DNA of 64,000 bases from Scilla litardierei (Eukaryota > Streptophyta > Magnoliopsida > Asparagales > Asparagaceae). The position numbers were made by a program, and so were the translations under genes. Where the stretch lies: contig CM061139.1 of the NCBI GenBank assembly GCA_030789695.1, forward strand, positions 201,659,641 through 201,723,640, read 5' to 3'. This document shows positions 1 through 12,631 of the stretch, piece after piece (the first letter of the stretch is position 1; every line of letters begins with the position of its first letter). The notes beneath the pieces were generated by a model. It was not told the DNA's origin. It did no database searches and saw only the letters and a list, made by a program, of their open reading frames with translations.

Positions 1-948
1 ATGCATGTACTGAAAAGAGAACTTGAAGAATATGCATAAGTAGTCATAACATGACATGCATGTGCAGAAAGTAAGCATTTGAACATTTTAACTTATGGTA
101 GTGGCATTAAAATGAACAGGGGTGCATATTAACATGAGATAACAACATTAAAGTAAACAGAAGAACAAATAGAGATAAGTTAACAACATTTATAATTTAA
201 AAGACACCCACTTTAAGTTATCAATTCACATGTTTGGGACCGTCTAAATAATAGGACACTTAAGGAGCATGACTTCACCCATTGTGGGTGAAAAGTGACA
301 CCGCAATCAGCGACACGGGCACTAGAGGGGCCTCTTGTAACTCCCTACCCGAACGGGACAAGGTACGGGAGTGATACAATCTATCATCTCGGTTTTTATT
401 GGGACAACCGGAGCAAACCATCAATTATGGCATGATGCATCACAAGTATACCATCGGCCTCTCTAACTCTAGTCAACTACCCCTTCCGGGAGTGATAAAT
501 CGAGTGAGAAATCTATCATCTGTCCGCTCCTTAAGACCTGATCTTTACACGTGTCCCCCAAAACCCACATCTAAATCTTCACCCATTTTAGAATGGACTG
601 AAGACTCCAGATTCTTATCACTCTTCCTCACTCTCAATTTATAGAACAATTCATCATTTATTGCATTCATTTCCACGGTCTTGTTTACCGGATTCACATC
701 TTTACATTTCTCATCATAATTTTTCTGATGTTGTGATTTAACGACCATCACATTCATTTCAAAACAACATTATATGATTCCATCCTTTTCCATTACCGCA
801 TTGAGCACGTGATTCCTTCATTTCCAATTTAGATATGTGACATACAATATGGGCATGAAACATAGCATTTAACATTTAACTTAATCACAACAAGTCAATT
901 AATATAAAGAATGCTATTATCAAAATTGCTACTTAGAATAATAACAAA
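1..948. other. AT-rich non-coding sequence
   Basis: No reading frame here resembles a known protein and no splice-compatible coding block is visible. The part from about 230 to 560 is less AT-rich and looks like decayed retrotransposon LTR sequence, but no partner copy is present in the window. Confidence 0.4.
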
Positions 949-1185
949 CATGGCATTATAAGCAAACTAAACGAGTCACAGTACCAACATGGCATTAGGA
1001 GCATATTAAATGAGACATAATAATAATATGGCATTAAGAGCATACTAAATGAGACATAGTATCAACAAAGCATTAGGAGCATACCAAATGAGACATAGTA
1101 TCAACAAGGCATTATGATCATACCAAATGAGACATAGTATCAACATGGTATTAGGAGCATACTAAATAAACGTAGCACCAACATG
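949..1185. repeat. 39-bp minisatellite, about six copies
   Basis: A 39-bp unit recurs head to tail. The core GGCATTAGGAGCATA begins near 991, 1030, 1069, 1108 and 1147, with a weaker copy near 952, and each copy is followed by AAATGAGACATAGTA. Copies differ by a few substitutions. Downstream (1235-1660) the DNA is built of looser ACTACAACATGG-like words without a fixed period. Confidence 0.75.
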
Positions 1186-2350
1186 ACTACAACCTTTTTC
1201 ACACAACAATTTTTATGGACATATAAATGTGCAACTATACTAGCATAACATGAACATTTAAGAATATGAATACTACAACATGGTTTACTATGGCATAAAT
1301 ATAAACACCACAACATGGTTTACTACATGGAATACTACAATATGGATTACTAGCATGTAATACCACCTGGAATACTACAACATGGAATGCTGCATGGAAT
1401 GCTACAACATGCATTACATCATAAACTTTTCCCACAAAAATTTGGAGAACATTTAAGAACAAGAATACTACATCGTGAATTTCCATGGCATAAACATGCA
1501 TACTTCAACATGGATCACACTAGCATAAACATAAACACTTTTAAGAACATGAGTACTATAACATGATTTACACTAGCATGCCCATGGTTATGTTACAACT
1601 AGATACTACAACATGGATTATGATTAGGACATGAATACAATTTAATATGCTACAACATTAAATCATGATGTGACGGTCTGTATTCATCAGTACACGTATA
1701 TTCGTAGTCTACGTATTTTCATAAATTAAAAGTATTTTATAATGGTTGGTCATGAGTTTAATATCAAAATGGTTTCAAAATCATTTATAAAAAATATTCG
1801 GAGTATCAATATAGTTATAGCATATTTTAGTGAGTGCGAGTGCCATCCAATACCCCTAAATGATTTATATAATAATGTATACTTAATTATTACCGATATA
1901 GTCGTATCAATTAATTTTGATATATAAACATTATCAAAACGATTTCAAACTTCTACCATGAGATTCTATGATCTTTTAGTACTCCCCATTTTATTTTCGT
2001 AATTTTCTGTAGTCAAATCGATATAGAACCCGCAAACCCGAGACCTAAACGTTTTGGCCAAAACTCGTACTTTCTTAGCTCAAACTTCGAAATGGACATC
2101 GTAGTCATGATCCTCGCGACGATACGATCCTATGGCTATGTTTTCGTAATTTTTCGGAGCCATATGATTAATGGGTATTTTAGCATTACATTGCAAATTA
2201 CTCTTACTAATCACTTTTACTATCACTAATTACCATTTTTAACCCTAATTACCACCACCAACCCCTAATCATAGATGTCCATGTGTTAACCGTTTAGACA
2301 ACTTTTAAAAAGTAGTTAAAAGCTAACCTAACTTAATTAATGACATTGAC
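1186..2350. other. AT-rich non-coding sequence, possible LTR start at 1669
   Basis: No gene is seen. At 1669 the sequence TGTGACGG resembles the start of some plant gypsy LTRs. If that is right, the TATA box and GC-rich leader further on would belong to a solo or truncated LTR. No second copy or target duplication was found, so this remains a suggestion. Confidence 0.3.
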
Positions 2351-2361
2351 TAAAATTAATT

Positions 2362-2985
2362 AACTATATAAACCCCCATAAAACACTCTCTCCCTCAATC
2401 AAAACTCAACACAGGCTCTCAGAGCCCGAACCCACTCCCCTTTCATCCGAACCGACTCCCCTATCAATCATTCGCTCGTGGAGAACCCCGACCCATCACC
2501 GGAGCTCGCCTCCCCCCCGACGTGCCGCCGCACTGTCGCCTGAGCTCCGACCGCCCTCTGCAACCCTCGTGCCTCTCCATCGTTTCGCACCCTTCGCCAT
2601 GCCACTGTTTCCACTCGCGCTGCCTGAAAATAGTCGAACCGCCGCCTAGCTGTCATCGCTCCCACACCTCGCCACCGCCGCCTAGCTTTCATAGCTCCTG
2701 CGCCTTGCCACCGCCACTGCCTCGCCATCGCCGCCTCTCCCCGACGACAGACCACGAGAGCGCCTCCGAGGAGCCCCCATCGACCCGTAATGCTCCAAGC
2801 TCGCCACCGCTCGCATCGCTGTCGCTGCCGCCATACATCATCGTGACACCAACCGCCGCCGCCCGCCGCCTCCATGCACCGACATCCACCGTTCGCCGAC
2901 CCCCGGAGCCCGCCGTCGAGCGACACTGCGCACGCGTGTGTTGCTGCGAGAGAGAGAGAGAGAGAGAGAGATGTGAGGGAATACG
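2362..2985 (+). promoter_or_regulatory. TATA box followed by GC-rich leader-like block
   Basis: A TATA-like ACTATATAAACCCCC at about 2363 is followed by a pyrimidine-rich stretch and then about 500 bp of CCG/GCC-rich DNA, in strong contrast with its AT-rich surroundings. It includes two 36-bp units (near 2642 and 2678) and ends in a (GA)n microsatellite at about 2949-2970. Both strands are open for about 150-170 codons. The translations are low-complexity (Pro/Ser/Arg or Gly/Ala/Arg) and match no domain I know. It could be the promoter and leader of a gene, or more likely of a retrotransposon LTR. Confidence 0.35.
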
Positions 2986-3333
2986 GCTACATATATATAC
3001 GTATTTACGTATATTCGAATATTTATAACATGATATTATTGGGTTAAATTCATATTAAATTGTATTGATCTCATAAAAATACGCAGGAAGGCCCAGAAAA
3101 TCAAAAACGACGAAACGGACTCATTGGCACTGGTTTCATCGCCAAAAGGCAAGTATATCTCCCACAATGATTTTTCAAAGGCAAAACTTAATAAAGCTAC
3201 AGTCGTTTTAAAATTCATATCATGAGATTTTCACCTACACTGACGTACGACAAAAATATATGCTGTAGTACTAGTAAATACGGTTGTTTTGACCCCTTGT
3301 TGGAAGAATTCTGACATACTGTTTGCCCTAAAT

Positions 3334-5691
3334 TGTTGCGAGATGGATGCCCTCGAGGCAATTTATTTATGTGTATCTATACAAACATCTTGTTCAAAAT
3401 TATAGTAAGCTGTATGGTAAGAATTTATCTAAGTTAATTCATAATGCAGTTATCATTAGAAATTAACTTAGGTAAAGTCCTGAGACTTAATAAGATGTCA
3501 AACATATATCGAGATGAGGATCTTGATCATGGAGAAGTGTCTGACCGTCAATAGCATAAGTCTAGAAACGTTCATGGTCGTAGATGTTTCGAGAAAAGGA
3601 CATCGAAAAGCCGGATAGACAATTGTGTCTTAGTCTTCACCGTATAGCGGTGACGATGATCTCATGGTCGTTCGACTTGGCGAAGTCGGAGACGAGACAC
3701 AGGTGCTCATTGGAGAATGAGTTCACTGAACGACCCACAAGAGTTATCATATGGTTATTATTGTCAAATCTGTCAATGATAACTCTTAATGATGATAGTT
3801 AAGTTGGTCGTTGACGTGAGGTCATTGTATGAACCTGTACGTGAACGTGTCACATAGATCTCTGACCTAGCTTTGAAGCTAGGCCTGTCGAAAGGTCTTT
3901 GGTTGGGTGACATTTGAAGCGTGCGAGGAGAGTAATGACCAAGATAGGATTCGTCACTCCCGGACAATGGGAGTTAGTGTCGTAGTGTTAGTTCGGTCTT
4001 TAGCAAAAACTCTGGCCAGAGTATGTTGGAAGATGTCCAACATTATTCGACTAAAGATTGATGGAAACTAACTGGCGTCAAGCTATTGGAGTTGATAGTT
4101 TGACCATACCATAGGCTTGAGTTAAACGACATAGTTTCGACGAAGAGACTAAAACTGCAGAATTCATCACGGACATAGTCAAGGTGGTCCCGACAACACT
4201 CATGTCAATGAGTTAACCACATAAGTATGATACTGAAACATGGACGACAACTGCTGCTCGTGGTCACTGCCGTCTGGGGATTCGAGCCCCACTTGTAGTA
4301 GGGTCAGGCTGTAAGGTCTCACACAGAGTGCGACCTTCGTTTGGTAATATGTAGAAACATTAGGAAGAATATGCATTCGATGCAAGGGATAGAAAATTGC
4401 ATTTGATGCAAATGATATTTTAAGCTTAGATAGGGACTATTTTGCGTATGATGCAAACTGAGTTAAATGTGTCGTAAATTATTTACGACAATATTTAATG
4501 ATATACACGCGAGAAAAATTTTACATGTAAGACGGAAACGTCTCGGTGTAAACAAAGGTTCGAACGGGGTCCAAATCGGACGCCAAATGCAAAAGTTATG
4601 CCCCAAAAAAAGTCAAGACAGCACACATGGGTCAGCCCAGACTGAACCAGGCCAGAACCGGGTGGAGGGCCTGGGTGCCCTGGGAGCCTGGGCATGGGCC
4701 AGGCACCCAGGCCCAGGCCCAGGCGCCCAGGTTGCAGGCGTCCAGTCAGTCTGTTTTGTGCAGTAGGGCCCACTCGGTGGGTCCTACATCTAGGTGCAAA
4801 AACCCTAGTCTGTGTGCAGTTTGACGGCTGTTTTGGACGAAAAGTTAGCTTTGGGTTCATCTTTGGACGATCAATTGAGGGGTCAAACGGACTCCTATTG
4901 ACTCGCCATTTTTTCCTACGCGCTCACCGTTGAACGCTCTTCGATTTGATATGTTGTATTAATCGTGAAGCTCAATGGTGAGGGATTTAAAATTCATTGA
5001 ACTTTGGCCTTTATGAAAGGCAAACTAACTTGACTTATTAACTCCAAATATTTAGTCCCACATCGAAAGTGGAGTAAAGGAGAGATGTCTACCGTCTATA
5101 TAAACAGGGGTCTACTCCCCACCTCTAAACTCGTCCCAAGCTCTAGATCGAGTGGCTCCCAAAAATGTTGGAGCACGCTCGGATCTAAGCTTAAATTAAT
5201 ATTCTCTTCTCCCTAAAATTCTCTGTTGCTCCTGAAGGGCTCTAGCAAACCCACGAATGGGTTCGAATCTGATCCGGAGTCTTGGCGAAGGTTCACAATC
5301 AGATGAAACTTTCTTTGACGCATGGTTGGCTCGGCAACAAGGGGATTGCTCGCCTCGGGACGGGGAGCGATTCGAGGAGCGGTTCGTCATGGGACGGGGA
5401 GCGACTCGGAAGACGGTGTGGTACCCCTTACATATACCAATGCAAGGTTCCGGGCATGTAATTTAGTAGCTTTCTAAAATATTTTAATAATGTCACAATA
5501 GTATTGATCACTCCTGGGGTGGCCGGATCCACCCAGGTCGACATAGATTCTGGCTAAGGTTCTGGCTTTCCTTAGGGCCTTAGCAAAATTGTTTAGCTAT
5601 ATGTTTTTCCGCTGCGTTTTCATCCATATGTTGTCCGTCCGACTTGGGACGGGAACATATCTGTGCCCTAAGGGCCCGCCAAAACCCATCA
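3334..5691 (+). repeat. 5' LTR of copia-B
   Basis: This 2358-bp LTR holds a TATA box TATATAAA at 5097-5104 after a TAGTCCCACATCG motif. It is about 600 bp longer than its 3' partner: roughly 4104-4725 has no counterpart there. That extra part contains a GC-rich CCCAGGCCCAGG stretch and a tRNA B-box-like GGATTCGAGCCCC near 4276. Confidence 0.85.
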
Positions 5692-5692
5692 G

Positions 5693-5704
5693 TGGTATCA
5701 GAGC
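5693..5704 (+). other. Primer-binding site of copia-B (initiator-Met tRNA)
   Basis: TGGTATCAGAGC is complementary to the 3' end of plant initiator methionine tRNA, the usual primer for plant copia reverse transcription. It sits directly inside the 5' LTR. Confidence 0.9.
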
Positions 5705-8118
5705 CTCGTCTACATGATGATCTAGGACTGTGGCAATTTTAAAATTATTGATTGCTTACTAAATGCATTGAAAATGTTTTTAACTTTATGCGATAATTTT
5801 AAAAATGATTTTAGATGTTTTAAAATTTTATGTGATAAAATTTTTTGCAAGCAAATTTTAATTTGATAATTTTTAAACATATGTTCATGTAATAAAATTA
5901 TGAGATAATTTTGAACATGAAGCTTTAAATTTTATTGGATAAAATTTTTATGGTTTTAAAATTATGTTGCATGTTATGTTTAGTTGAAACATAAAATAAT
6001 TATGTGATAATTATTGTTGACACTTAATTTCATATGATTTAATTAAGATGTTAGTGTTAATGGCTGTGTTATTCTTGTCCCTTACTTGATAACATAAGAA
6101 AATCCATATAGGTTAGCCATTAAGAATCTTTAAGATTTATAAGATAAATTTTAATGACATGCCATGTTTTAATAATCATTACAAACTTTAAAAACTAATT
6201 TCTGATTAGGGTAGTCATCTTTAACGACGATTATTATTTTAATCATTTCAATAATAATTCTCATTAAATGACTACACTTTAAAAATGTTGACATTGGTTT
6301 ATTAAAATCCTAATGTTGATTAGGGTAGCACGTTGAACAACGAGAACCTTATAGTTGACAAGGATTTAACAAAAGTTATTAAACAAATTCTAAAATTTTG
6401 AATTTTAAGGCTTCAACTAGTTGATAAGATTAATTAGTTGTTAATAAAAGCCTTTTAGTCTATGGCATACATATAAAAATGACAAGCTTCATTCAATAGA
6501 CCATGATCCGATCAATGTGATTGGCTAAGTTTGTTGGATCACCCTAGCTAGTCTAAGGGATAAGTGATCATGTCTTAGTCAATTCCCTGGTCGTGTTCCG
6601 CTGGACCGCAATGACGCGAATCATGATCATATGACACCCTGGACTATATCTAATCAAATATGTTAATAATCTTTTCAAGGTTAGCCGTATCCCTCCTTAT
6701 TTTAGGGGTTGGCAACCATAAAACCCATGTTCCAGCTGTTAAGCTACACTTAAGCTGTGACATGGCAACCTTGTAGAAACCAACTTCTTTAATACATACG
6801 ATGTAATCTTGATTTGACCCAAACCGTCGTGTCATGAACACATTGAGCACCGGCGTAAGTTAATCTAATGATGTAGTCTAGACTTGACCCAAACCGTCGT
6901 GTCGTGAATACACCGAGCGCCAGCGTAAGTTAATCTAATGATGTAGTCTAAACTTAACCCAAACCGTCGTGTCGTGAATAGACCGAGCACTGGCGTGGCT
7001 AGACAAGAAAACAAGGGTCCGACTAGACTAGTCATTGTGATTTGGATGAGCACACTCATGATCACAAATGGCTAGGGGTAAAACCGATAATAGAGTCATA
7101 TATGATATGATTGATGAAGAGTCGTCTGCCGATCGCAGAGTCAAGCAACTTGTTGAGCTACACTCAAGATTGTAAAACTCAGGATGGTTGGATCTCTTTC
7201 GTATTAATTTAATTTAATTAAATCGTTCATTAATTGGCTTAAAATGATCGCGAAAATAGTGGGAGGATATAGATTGATAAAAGCCATTCTGTCTATATTT
7301 AAAAACTTGAACATATGCTAAACTAGGGTAAGCTCTAAGTTTACCAATGGAATCAAAATATAATATTCTAAAGGAATAAGTTAACTGGTCAATATGATGG
7401 TTAATTGAATATCAAGTTAAATTCTAATTGATAGACTAAACCTTATTCTCATTGACATTAAAATGACCTTCTTAATGACATACTTAAGTAATGTGATTTC
7501 ATTAAGTTCTGAGGCCAACAAAATAATGCACGCTACATATCACTCGCCTCTATATAAGGGCAGCTGGAGCATATTGATGTTCAAAAGCATGTTTCACCAT
7601 ACAATTTGTTGAGCGACACTCAAGGTTGTATGGAAAGCAAGTTCGATCCGCAAGGTTCGAACATTCGATCAAACTGTTTGAATGGAATATGAGTGCATGA
7701 GCGGTGCAAGACTATGTATCCCAACCGGATCTTGAGCCAATCAACTTGTTAAGCTACACTCAAGGTTGCAAAGCTCAGGCGTTTGGATACATGCGATGCT
7801 TGCACAACTGTTTAAATTTTGTCAAGACGTTTAATATCTAAATGAGATTTAGAAAAGGAAGAAGGCACTAAGGAAAAGTCAAATTGAGAAAGATAGTTTT
7901 TATTTATCATTAGTAAAGGCATAAGTATGAGGAACTGAATATTTGACATATTTGATGTCACGATTTCAGAAGAATTGTTATACAAAAGAAAAACACATTT
8001 TGGCGAATGTCATCACATTGCTTCTGAAGCAATGTGTAATATGTATAACAAAATATATTAAATGTTAATATATGAATACACAAGCTATTAATAAACTTAT
8101 ATGACAAAATAGACTAGG
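5705..8118. other. Decayed 5' internal part of copia-B, no gene
   Basis: This should hold the leader and gag of copia-B but is full of stops. No gag motif is recognisable. A small perfect hairpin (CATTGCTTC / GAAGCAATG) lies at about 8017-8036. Confidence 0.5.
6791..7000. repeat. 70-bp tandem repeat, about three copies
   Basis: The word AAACCGTCGTGTC starts at 6821, 6891 and 6961, with the intervening 70 bp (TTAATCTAATGATGTAGTCTA and neighbours) repeated. The last two copies are most alike. The array lies inside the decayed internal part of copia-B. Confidence 0.8.
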
Positions 8119-8780
8119 TGATCGGCCCCGGATATACACCCAGAGAACGATTGTAGTTTTACCGCAAGCGCACGGTCAAGTGGCGAGCGGGTATCGAACA
8201 CGAGGAGGTGGTGTTGGTTCCAATCTATCCTAGGTTGGTTTGACTACGAAGGTTTTATTGGTGGAGATGATTATGGAATGATATAATGGAAATGGTGGTG
8301 GATGTCGGTGTCGGTGATAAAGAAGTCGTTCAAATATCGATTCAAATACAATATAATAAAAGTGTCTAGGGTTAGGGAATCCCCACTACGGACCGTCATT
8401 CATCTATGTGAATAGCGAATCTCAATGTTGCAAGACTTGAATTGAGGTGAACTAGTCGTAACTAAATAAAGAACCAAGCTCATGCTCTCGCGCTATTGCC
8501 GGTCTATAGCAACCTAGATTAGGACCTACTCTCGTGCAAACCCTAACTTAAGCCACTAGCATGAAGATCGACATCATCGTTCAATCGCTCCTCGAGCCCA
8601 CACTCATGCAAACTCGAGTTACAATCTAGGTTGTGATAGTTCGTAGTCGTCCAATCTCTTGCAAACGAATATGTGTATAGATTTATAATAAAAATCCTAG
8701 CGTTGTGATAGTTCCTATGCGTCCTCCTCTGGCTGCGCATATGACTCAGTTTCTGCTTCCTCCACGGCCTCTTCGTCCAT

Positions 8781-9235
8781 CTATTCTTTATATGCAATAG
8801 TTGTATCGTAGGATGTGGGATCGATGACGGCACATTCTGGCTCTGGCAATATGACCGGCGATGCTTCTTGCCCATAAAATGAAGAAGCAGAACTGATATC
8901 TTTGGAAATCTCTGCAACCTTAAGCATGAGCGCATTCATTTCAAGTTCCCTCTTCACCCATTCCAATTGAAGGTCGCCTTTATCAAGCCTGACTTGTATT
9001 TCAACTTGGTGTATATGCATCTCATCAAAAAAAATCCTTTGTTCTCATCAAACTCGGGCCAGTGCGTTTCCTCAAAAAAGTATTCTCCAATCTGAGCACT
9101 CTGATCAAAATAGTATTCTCTTGTCTGAGCACTCTGATCATAATAGTATTCTCCCATCTGAGCACTCCGATCAAAATAGTATTCTCCCATCTGAGCACTC
9201 TGATCAAAATCTATGGTCCACGTAGTATAATCCAT
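8781..9235 (-). pseudogene. Internal reading frames of the Athila-like element
   Basis: Two overlapping minus-strand frames (9235 to 8954, 93 codons; 9020 to 8781, 79 codons) fill the internal region. The first begins with four 11-residue repeats of the type (Y/F)DQSAQxxEYY and ends in a short hydrophilic tail. The second is acidic and helix-prone. They probably formed one frame, now shifted near 9000. Neither resembles a gag, protease or RT domain that I know, and function is unknown. Confidence 0.35.
9081..9212 (-). repeat. 33-bp in-frame tandem repeat, four copies
   Basis: TATTCTC-xxx-TCTGAGCACTC starts at 9081, 9114, 9147 and 9180. The period of 33 bp is a multiple of three, so on the minus strand it gives four near-identical 11-residue repeats without a frameshift. 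Confidence 0.9.
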
Positions 9236-9403
9236 AGCACCTGATCAACAAAGATAAATACCTGGAGAAAAATATCAGTGGCACAAAAGAATATAGAAAT
9301 GATAATAATGGTGGCGAGGGTGAAAATTTCTTTTTGTTAATTTTTTTCTTCGTTGTCTAATCAACCTAATTGTGACAAATTGGCACCCAACGGGAAACAC
9401 CTA

Positions 9404-9419
9404 CCTGGCAACGGCGCCA
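9404..9419 (-). other. Primer-binding site matching tRNA-Asp
   Basis: CCTGGCAACGGCGCCA is the sense 3' end of plant tRNA-Asp with one mismatch. On the minus strand it is the primer site, six bases after the LTR end at 9426. Confidence 0.8.
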
Positions 9420-9425
9420 AAAACT

Positions 9426-11198
9426 TGATCGCGTCCGAGTGTACACCTGGAGAACGACTTGTAGTTTTACCGCAAGCGCACGGTATAGCGGTGAGCGGGT
9501 ATCGAACTCAGGGAGGAACAAATGACCGTGTCTCTTTCCAATCACCTAGCTATCAAAAGAATCGAGAATAGTTTGGGGTATAACAACCACAATCGTTCGA
9601 ATATCAAGAGAAATATCAATTTAATAAAACGTCTAGGGATAGGGAATCCCCACTTCGGACCTTCTTTCATCATTGTGATGCATAAGTTTCATTATTGCTA
9701 AACTTGAATATAGGTGAACTAGTTGCAACTAAATGTAGAACCAAGCTCACGCTCTCGCGCTATTGCCGGTCTATAGCAAACCTTGGATAGGGCCCACTCT
9801 CGTGCAAACCCTAGCATAAGCCACTAGCGTGAAAAACGACATCATTGTTCAATCGTATCTCGAGTCCACTCTCGTGCAAACTCGAGCTACGACCCAGGTT
9901 GTGATAGTTCCTATCCGTCCAATCTCTTGCAAATGGATATGGGTATAGAATCACAATTAAAAATCCTAGCTTTGGTCCAATCTCTTGCAAACCAAGTCTA
10001 GAGAAATCCAATTGTCAATCTAAATCGAATATCTAGGCCTTCCTATCAATTGGGATCCAATCTCTTGCAAATCCCAATCGATATAAATTCCTAGCTATCC
10101 GTAATTAATCTATCTTAACCTAACCCAAATCAATTCTAGCAACAATTCCATAAATTTCACACAATTTAGAAATAGGGTCCATAGGGTTCATCCCTACGCC
10201 CTAAGACTACGGCACTACTCACAAGACATCATGCAAATCTCAGAAAAATCAACAATAATATCGACACAATTCATTGCAAAAGAGAAATAATGTATAAAAA
10301 TAGAGTTTTCAATAGAAATTGACAACCCAATGTAGATGCCAATGATTTCCAGCTGAGAATTCACCAAAGAGTAGCCCTCAAATCCCTAAAAGAAAATCCA
10401 AAATTTTGTTGTTCAAAAGCTCTCTAAACTAGGGCAAAAAATGGGTTTAAATACCCTCCAAACTCGCCCAAAAAATCGTGCCAAAAATGCCCCTGCGCAG
10501 CCCAAAAATCGCGACCCTAGCAGCAGGCGGAGCGGTTCACTCGGCCGAGTGACAAACCCTGTAAAAAATACATTAACTTCGGATGTTTCAGGGTCTGTCT
10601 TTGGGGGATGGCTCGGCCGAGTAGACTTATCCATTCGGCCGAGTGGCTTTATCATTCGCCCGAGTGACCTTCGACAGTATCTCTGAAAATTACAGTAACT
10701 TCGGCCTTTCTCTGGACAATTTCCCTGTACCACTCGGGCGAGTGAGATTTCTCATTCAGCCGAGTAGGCTATCTTCGTTCGGCCGAGTATACGCTGAAAT
10801 TAACTCTGTGTGCATATCCGTTCTGCTCGACCGAGTGGGGCTTCTTGTTTGGCCGAGTGGCTGTTCTGCTCGGCCAAGTGATGTGCTGAAATGCTTATTT
10901 CTCTTCTTTTTGCCTCCTCGTCGCTCCTATTGATTTCCTTCTTCTTTCACTCATCCTCCATCGCTGATAAGCCCTCAAATGAGCCGTGGATGACACTCCT
11001 GAGCGCTTGCAAACCCCTCGATCTCAAAATTGCTCCAAATCGCTCCATATTTCCTAAAATACGACAAAAAACAAGAAATAGTGAAAAACATCGCAATATT
11101 GTCGAATAATCATGAAAAACGTGATATGGGCGATCAAAATGGCATGTAAACATGCAGGAATAAGGTATAAAATATGGAGTGATCACTAGGCCGTATCA
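9426..11198 (-). repeat. Full-length LTR of the Athila-like element
   Basis: This LTR is 1773 bp, TGATACGG...CGATCA on the minus strand. Its last 550 bp match 8119-8701. It contains the spaced palindrome array described for 10539-10880 and several copies of the word CCAATCTCTTGCAAA (9930-10080). Confidence 0.75.
10539..10880. repeat. Ten spaced copies of the palindrome ACTCGGCCGAGT
   Basis: Perfect or one/two-mismatch copies start near 10539, 10611, 10633, 10653, 10731, 10754, 10777, 10825, 10847 and 10868. They are separated by unrelated sequence, so this is not a simple tandem repeat. Each unit is a self-complementary 10-12-mer centred on GGCC. Confidence 0.85.
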
Positions 11199-11344
11199 AA
11201 GAGACTAAGCTTCACAAGTCATATAAAATAGGGGTCTGACCTCTCGTATTATGAAGTCTACAGACACTTATGAATCTTATTCTCAAAGTTATGATGGCCA
11301 AAACTCCTTCTGTAAGACAGTGAGAGAATGAGTTGTCGAACTCG

Positions 11345-12600
11345 TAGTCTCGTACATACTGATGTACCCGGACCCAAGTCTAAGTTAGGCAGGATAAGTC
11401 GTTCTTATTATTATTACGACACGTGTTCTTGATGAAACATAAGTCTGATAAAAATAGAGAATAAAATGACAGAAGTATTTGAAATGATTCGATTAGATCG
11501 AAAAATTAAATACTTAGTTGTATAAATCTTGCATAAATAAAAGAAAATGTGATTTTCTCTCAGGTCAAGTATCTTAACATATTGGATGTGTTAGAGAGCA
11601 TGAATCGCACTTTGTTAGACATAGTTTGACTCATGACAAAGTGACTGAGTTACAATCCTCCCTCTGGGTTAAGTCCCAGATAGAAATGCTTAGGTTTTTG
11701 ATAAGGGGTTAAGTCCCAGATAGAAATGCTTAGGTTTTTGATAAGGTTCTATGAGGACCTTATCAGCAAGATATTCATTAAATCAATCGTTAGGAAGTTA
11801 AAGGATTACTCGAGTCTCGTAAGACGAAGAGTCGAGTTAGACATCATAATCGATGATGGTCTAAGATAACTTCCAGGATGAAATTCAGAGTAGAGACTCT
11901 GATTAACAACTTGATTCAATAGGTCCGTGCACATGAATAAAGTATGGACTTTAGTTTACGTGTCCAAAGAAAGAGTTTCTTTGACTGCAGGTGAATCTTC
12001 GAATCTAAAAGATTGGTGCAGAAAGAAAATAGTGAAGTACAATTATGTTGGTAGAGAACGGTTTTCATCCTAACTCCTATAAACTGATTACGATGAAACT
12101 GTCTCACCAGCAGATGCGTACAGATCTACTCGGACCGAACTCGATGTAAATGCTCATGATAACCATGAAAACTGGTGCATTCATTTAAAGTTCGTTTTCT
12201 AAATATGATTTAGAAGAACAGACTTTTATGAATTGACCAGAGAGTTTTCAAGGTCAGTAGGAGCGAATAAAACACATACGAGGCATCAAAGGAATGGAAC
12301 ATATTTTGATAAAGTGGTCAAAAGAGTTTGACACTTTTAAATATGAACCATCTAAAATAACCAATAACTTATTAAAATTATTGTCGTAAGGTACGATGAG
12401 CTGGATGAGATCCAGAGAAATTAAATATTATGGATTCCAAATGACCAACGGAATTATTTGAATGAGATTCAAATGGTTGGTCTAATATGAACATAGAAAC
12501 CACTTACGTCTATACAGTAGACGGTTTAGCAGATCCACTCACAAAGGCTCAACCACATGAGGTAAAGAAAGACTTATGTGTAAATGTGGTATGAGATACC
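11345..12600 (+). pseudogene. Integrase-RT-RNase H remnant of copia-B
   Basis: Plus-strand pieces of a copia pol survive with many stops and shifts. From about 11348 the frame reads LVHTDVPGPKS, the integrase catalytic HTDV region, then a degraded SYYYYD block. Around 11930-12120 it reads NKVWTLV... then TDYDETVSPAD, the conserved palm approach of copia RT. At 12525-12560 it reads GLADPLTKA, the RNase H end. The YxDD box and most of RT are lost. A 40-bp tandem duplication (11667-11746) lies within it. Non-functional. Confidence 0.7.
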
Positions 12601-12631
12601 GGGATAAATGGGCCTGAGTGCAAGTGGGAGA

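Larger units (their letters stand above)
8119..11198 (-). mobile_element. Compact Athila-like gypsy element primed by tRNA-Asp
   Basis: Read on the minus strand, a full LTR (11198 to 9426) begins TGATACGG and ends CGATCA. Six bases later comes a primer site matching the 3' end of plant tRNA-Asp (TGGCGCCGTTGCC, complement of 9404-9419), the signature primer of Athila/Tat gypsy elements. A partial second LTR (8119 to about 8701) carries the same 3'-terminal segment. Only about 0.7 kb of internal DNA lies between them and no gag-pol is present, so the element is non-autonomous or heavily deleted. I found no clean target duplication, consistent with rearrangement of the truncated LTR; a stray 24-bp LTR piece follows at 8702-8725. 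It lies inside the body of copia-B. Confidence 0.75.

Noticed and set aside
949..1185. CRISPR-like array of direct repeats
   Set aside because: The 39-bp units are contiguous without unique spacers, there are no cas genes, and the setting is plant nuclear DNA.
2468..3028. Open frames of 152-168 codons on both strands in the GC-rich block
   Set aside because: GC-rich repeats keep several frames open at once. The translations are low-complexity and match no domain.
4230..4330. SINE in the extra segment of the copia-B 5' LTR
   Set aside because: A B-box-like word exists, but no A-box at proper spacing, no tail and no target duplication. The segment's absence from the 3' LTR is better explained by deletion there.
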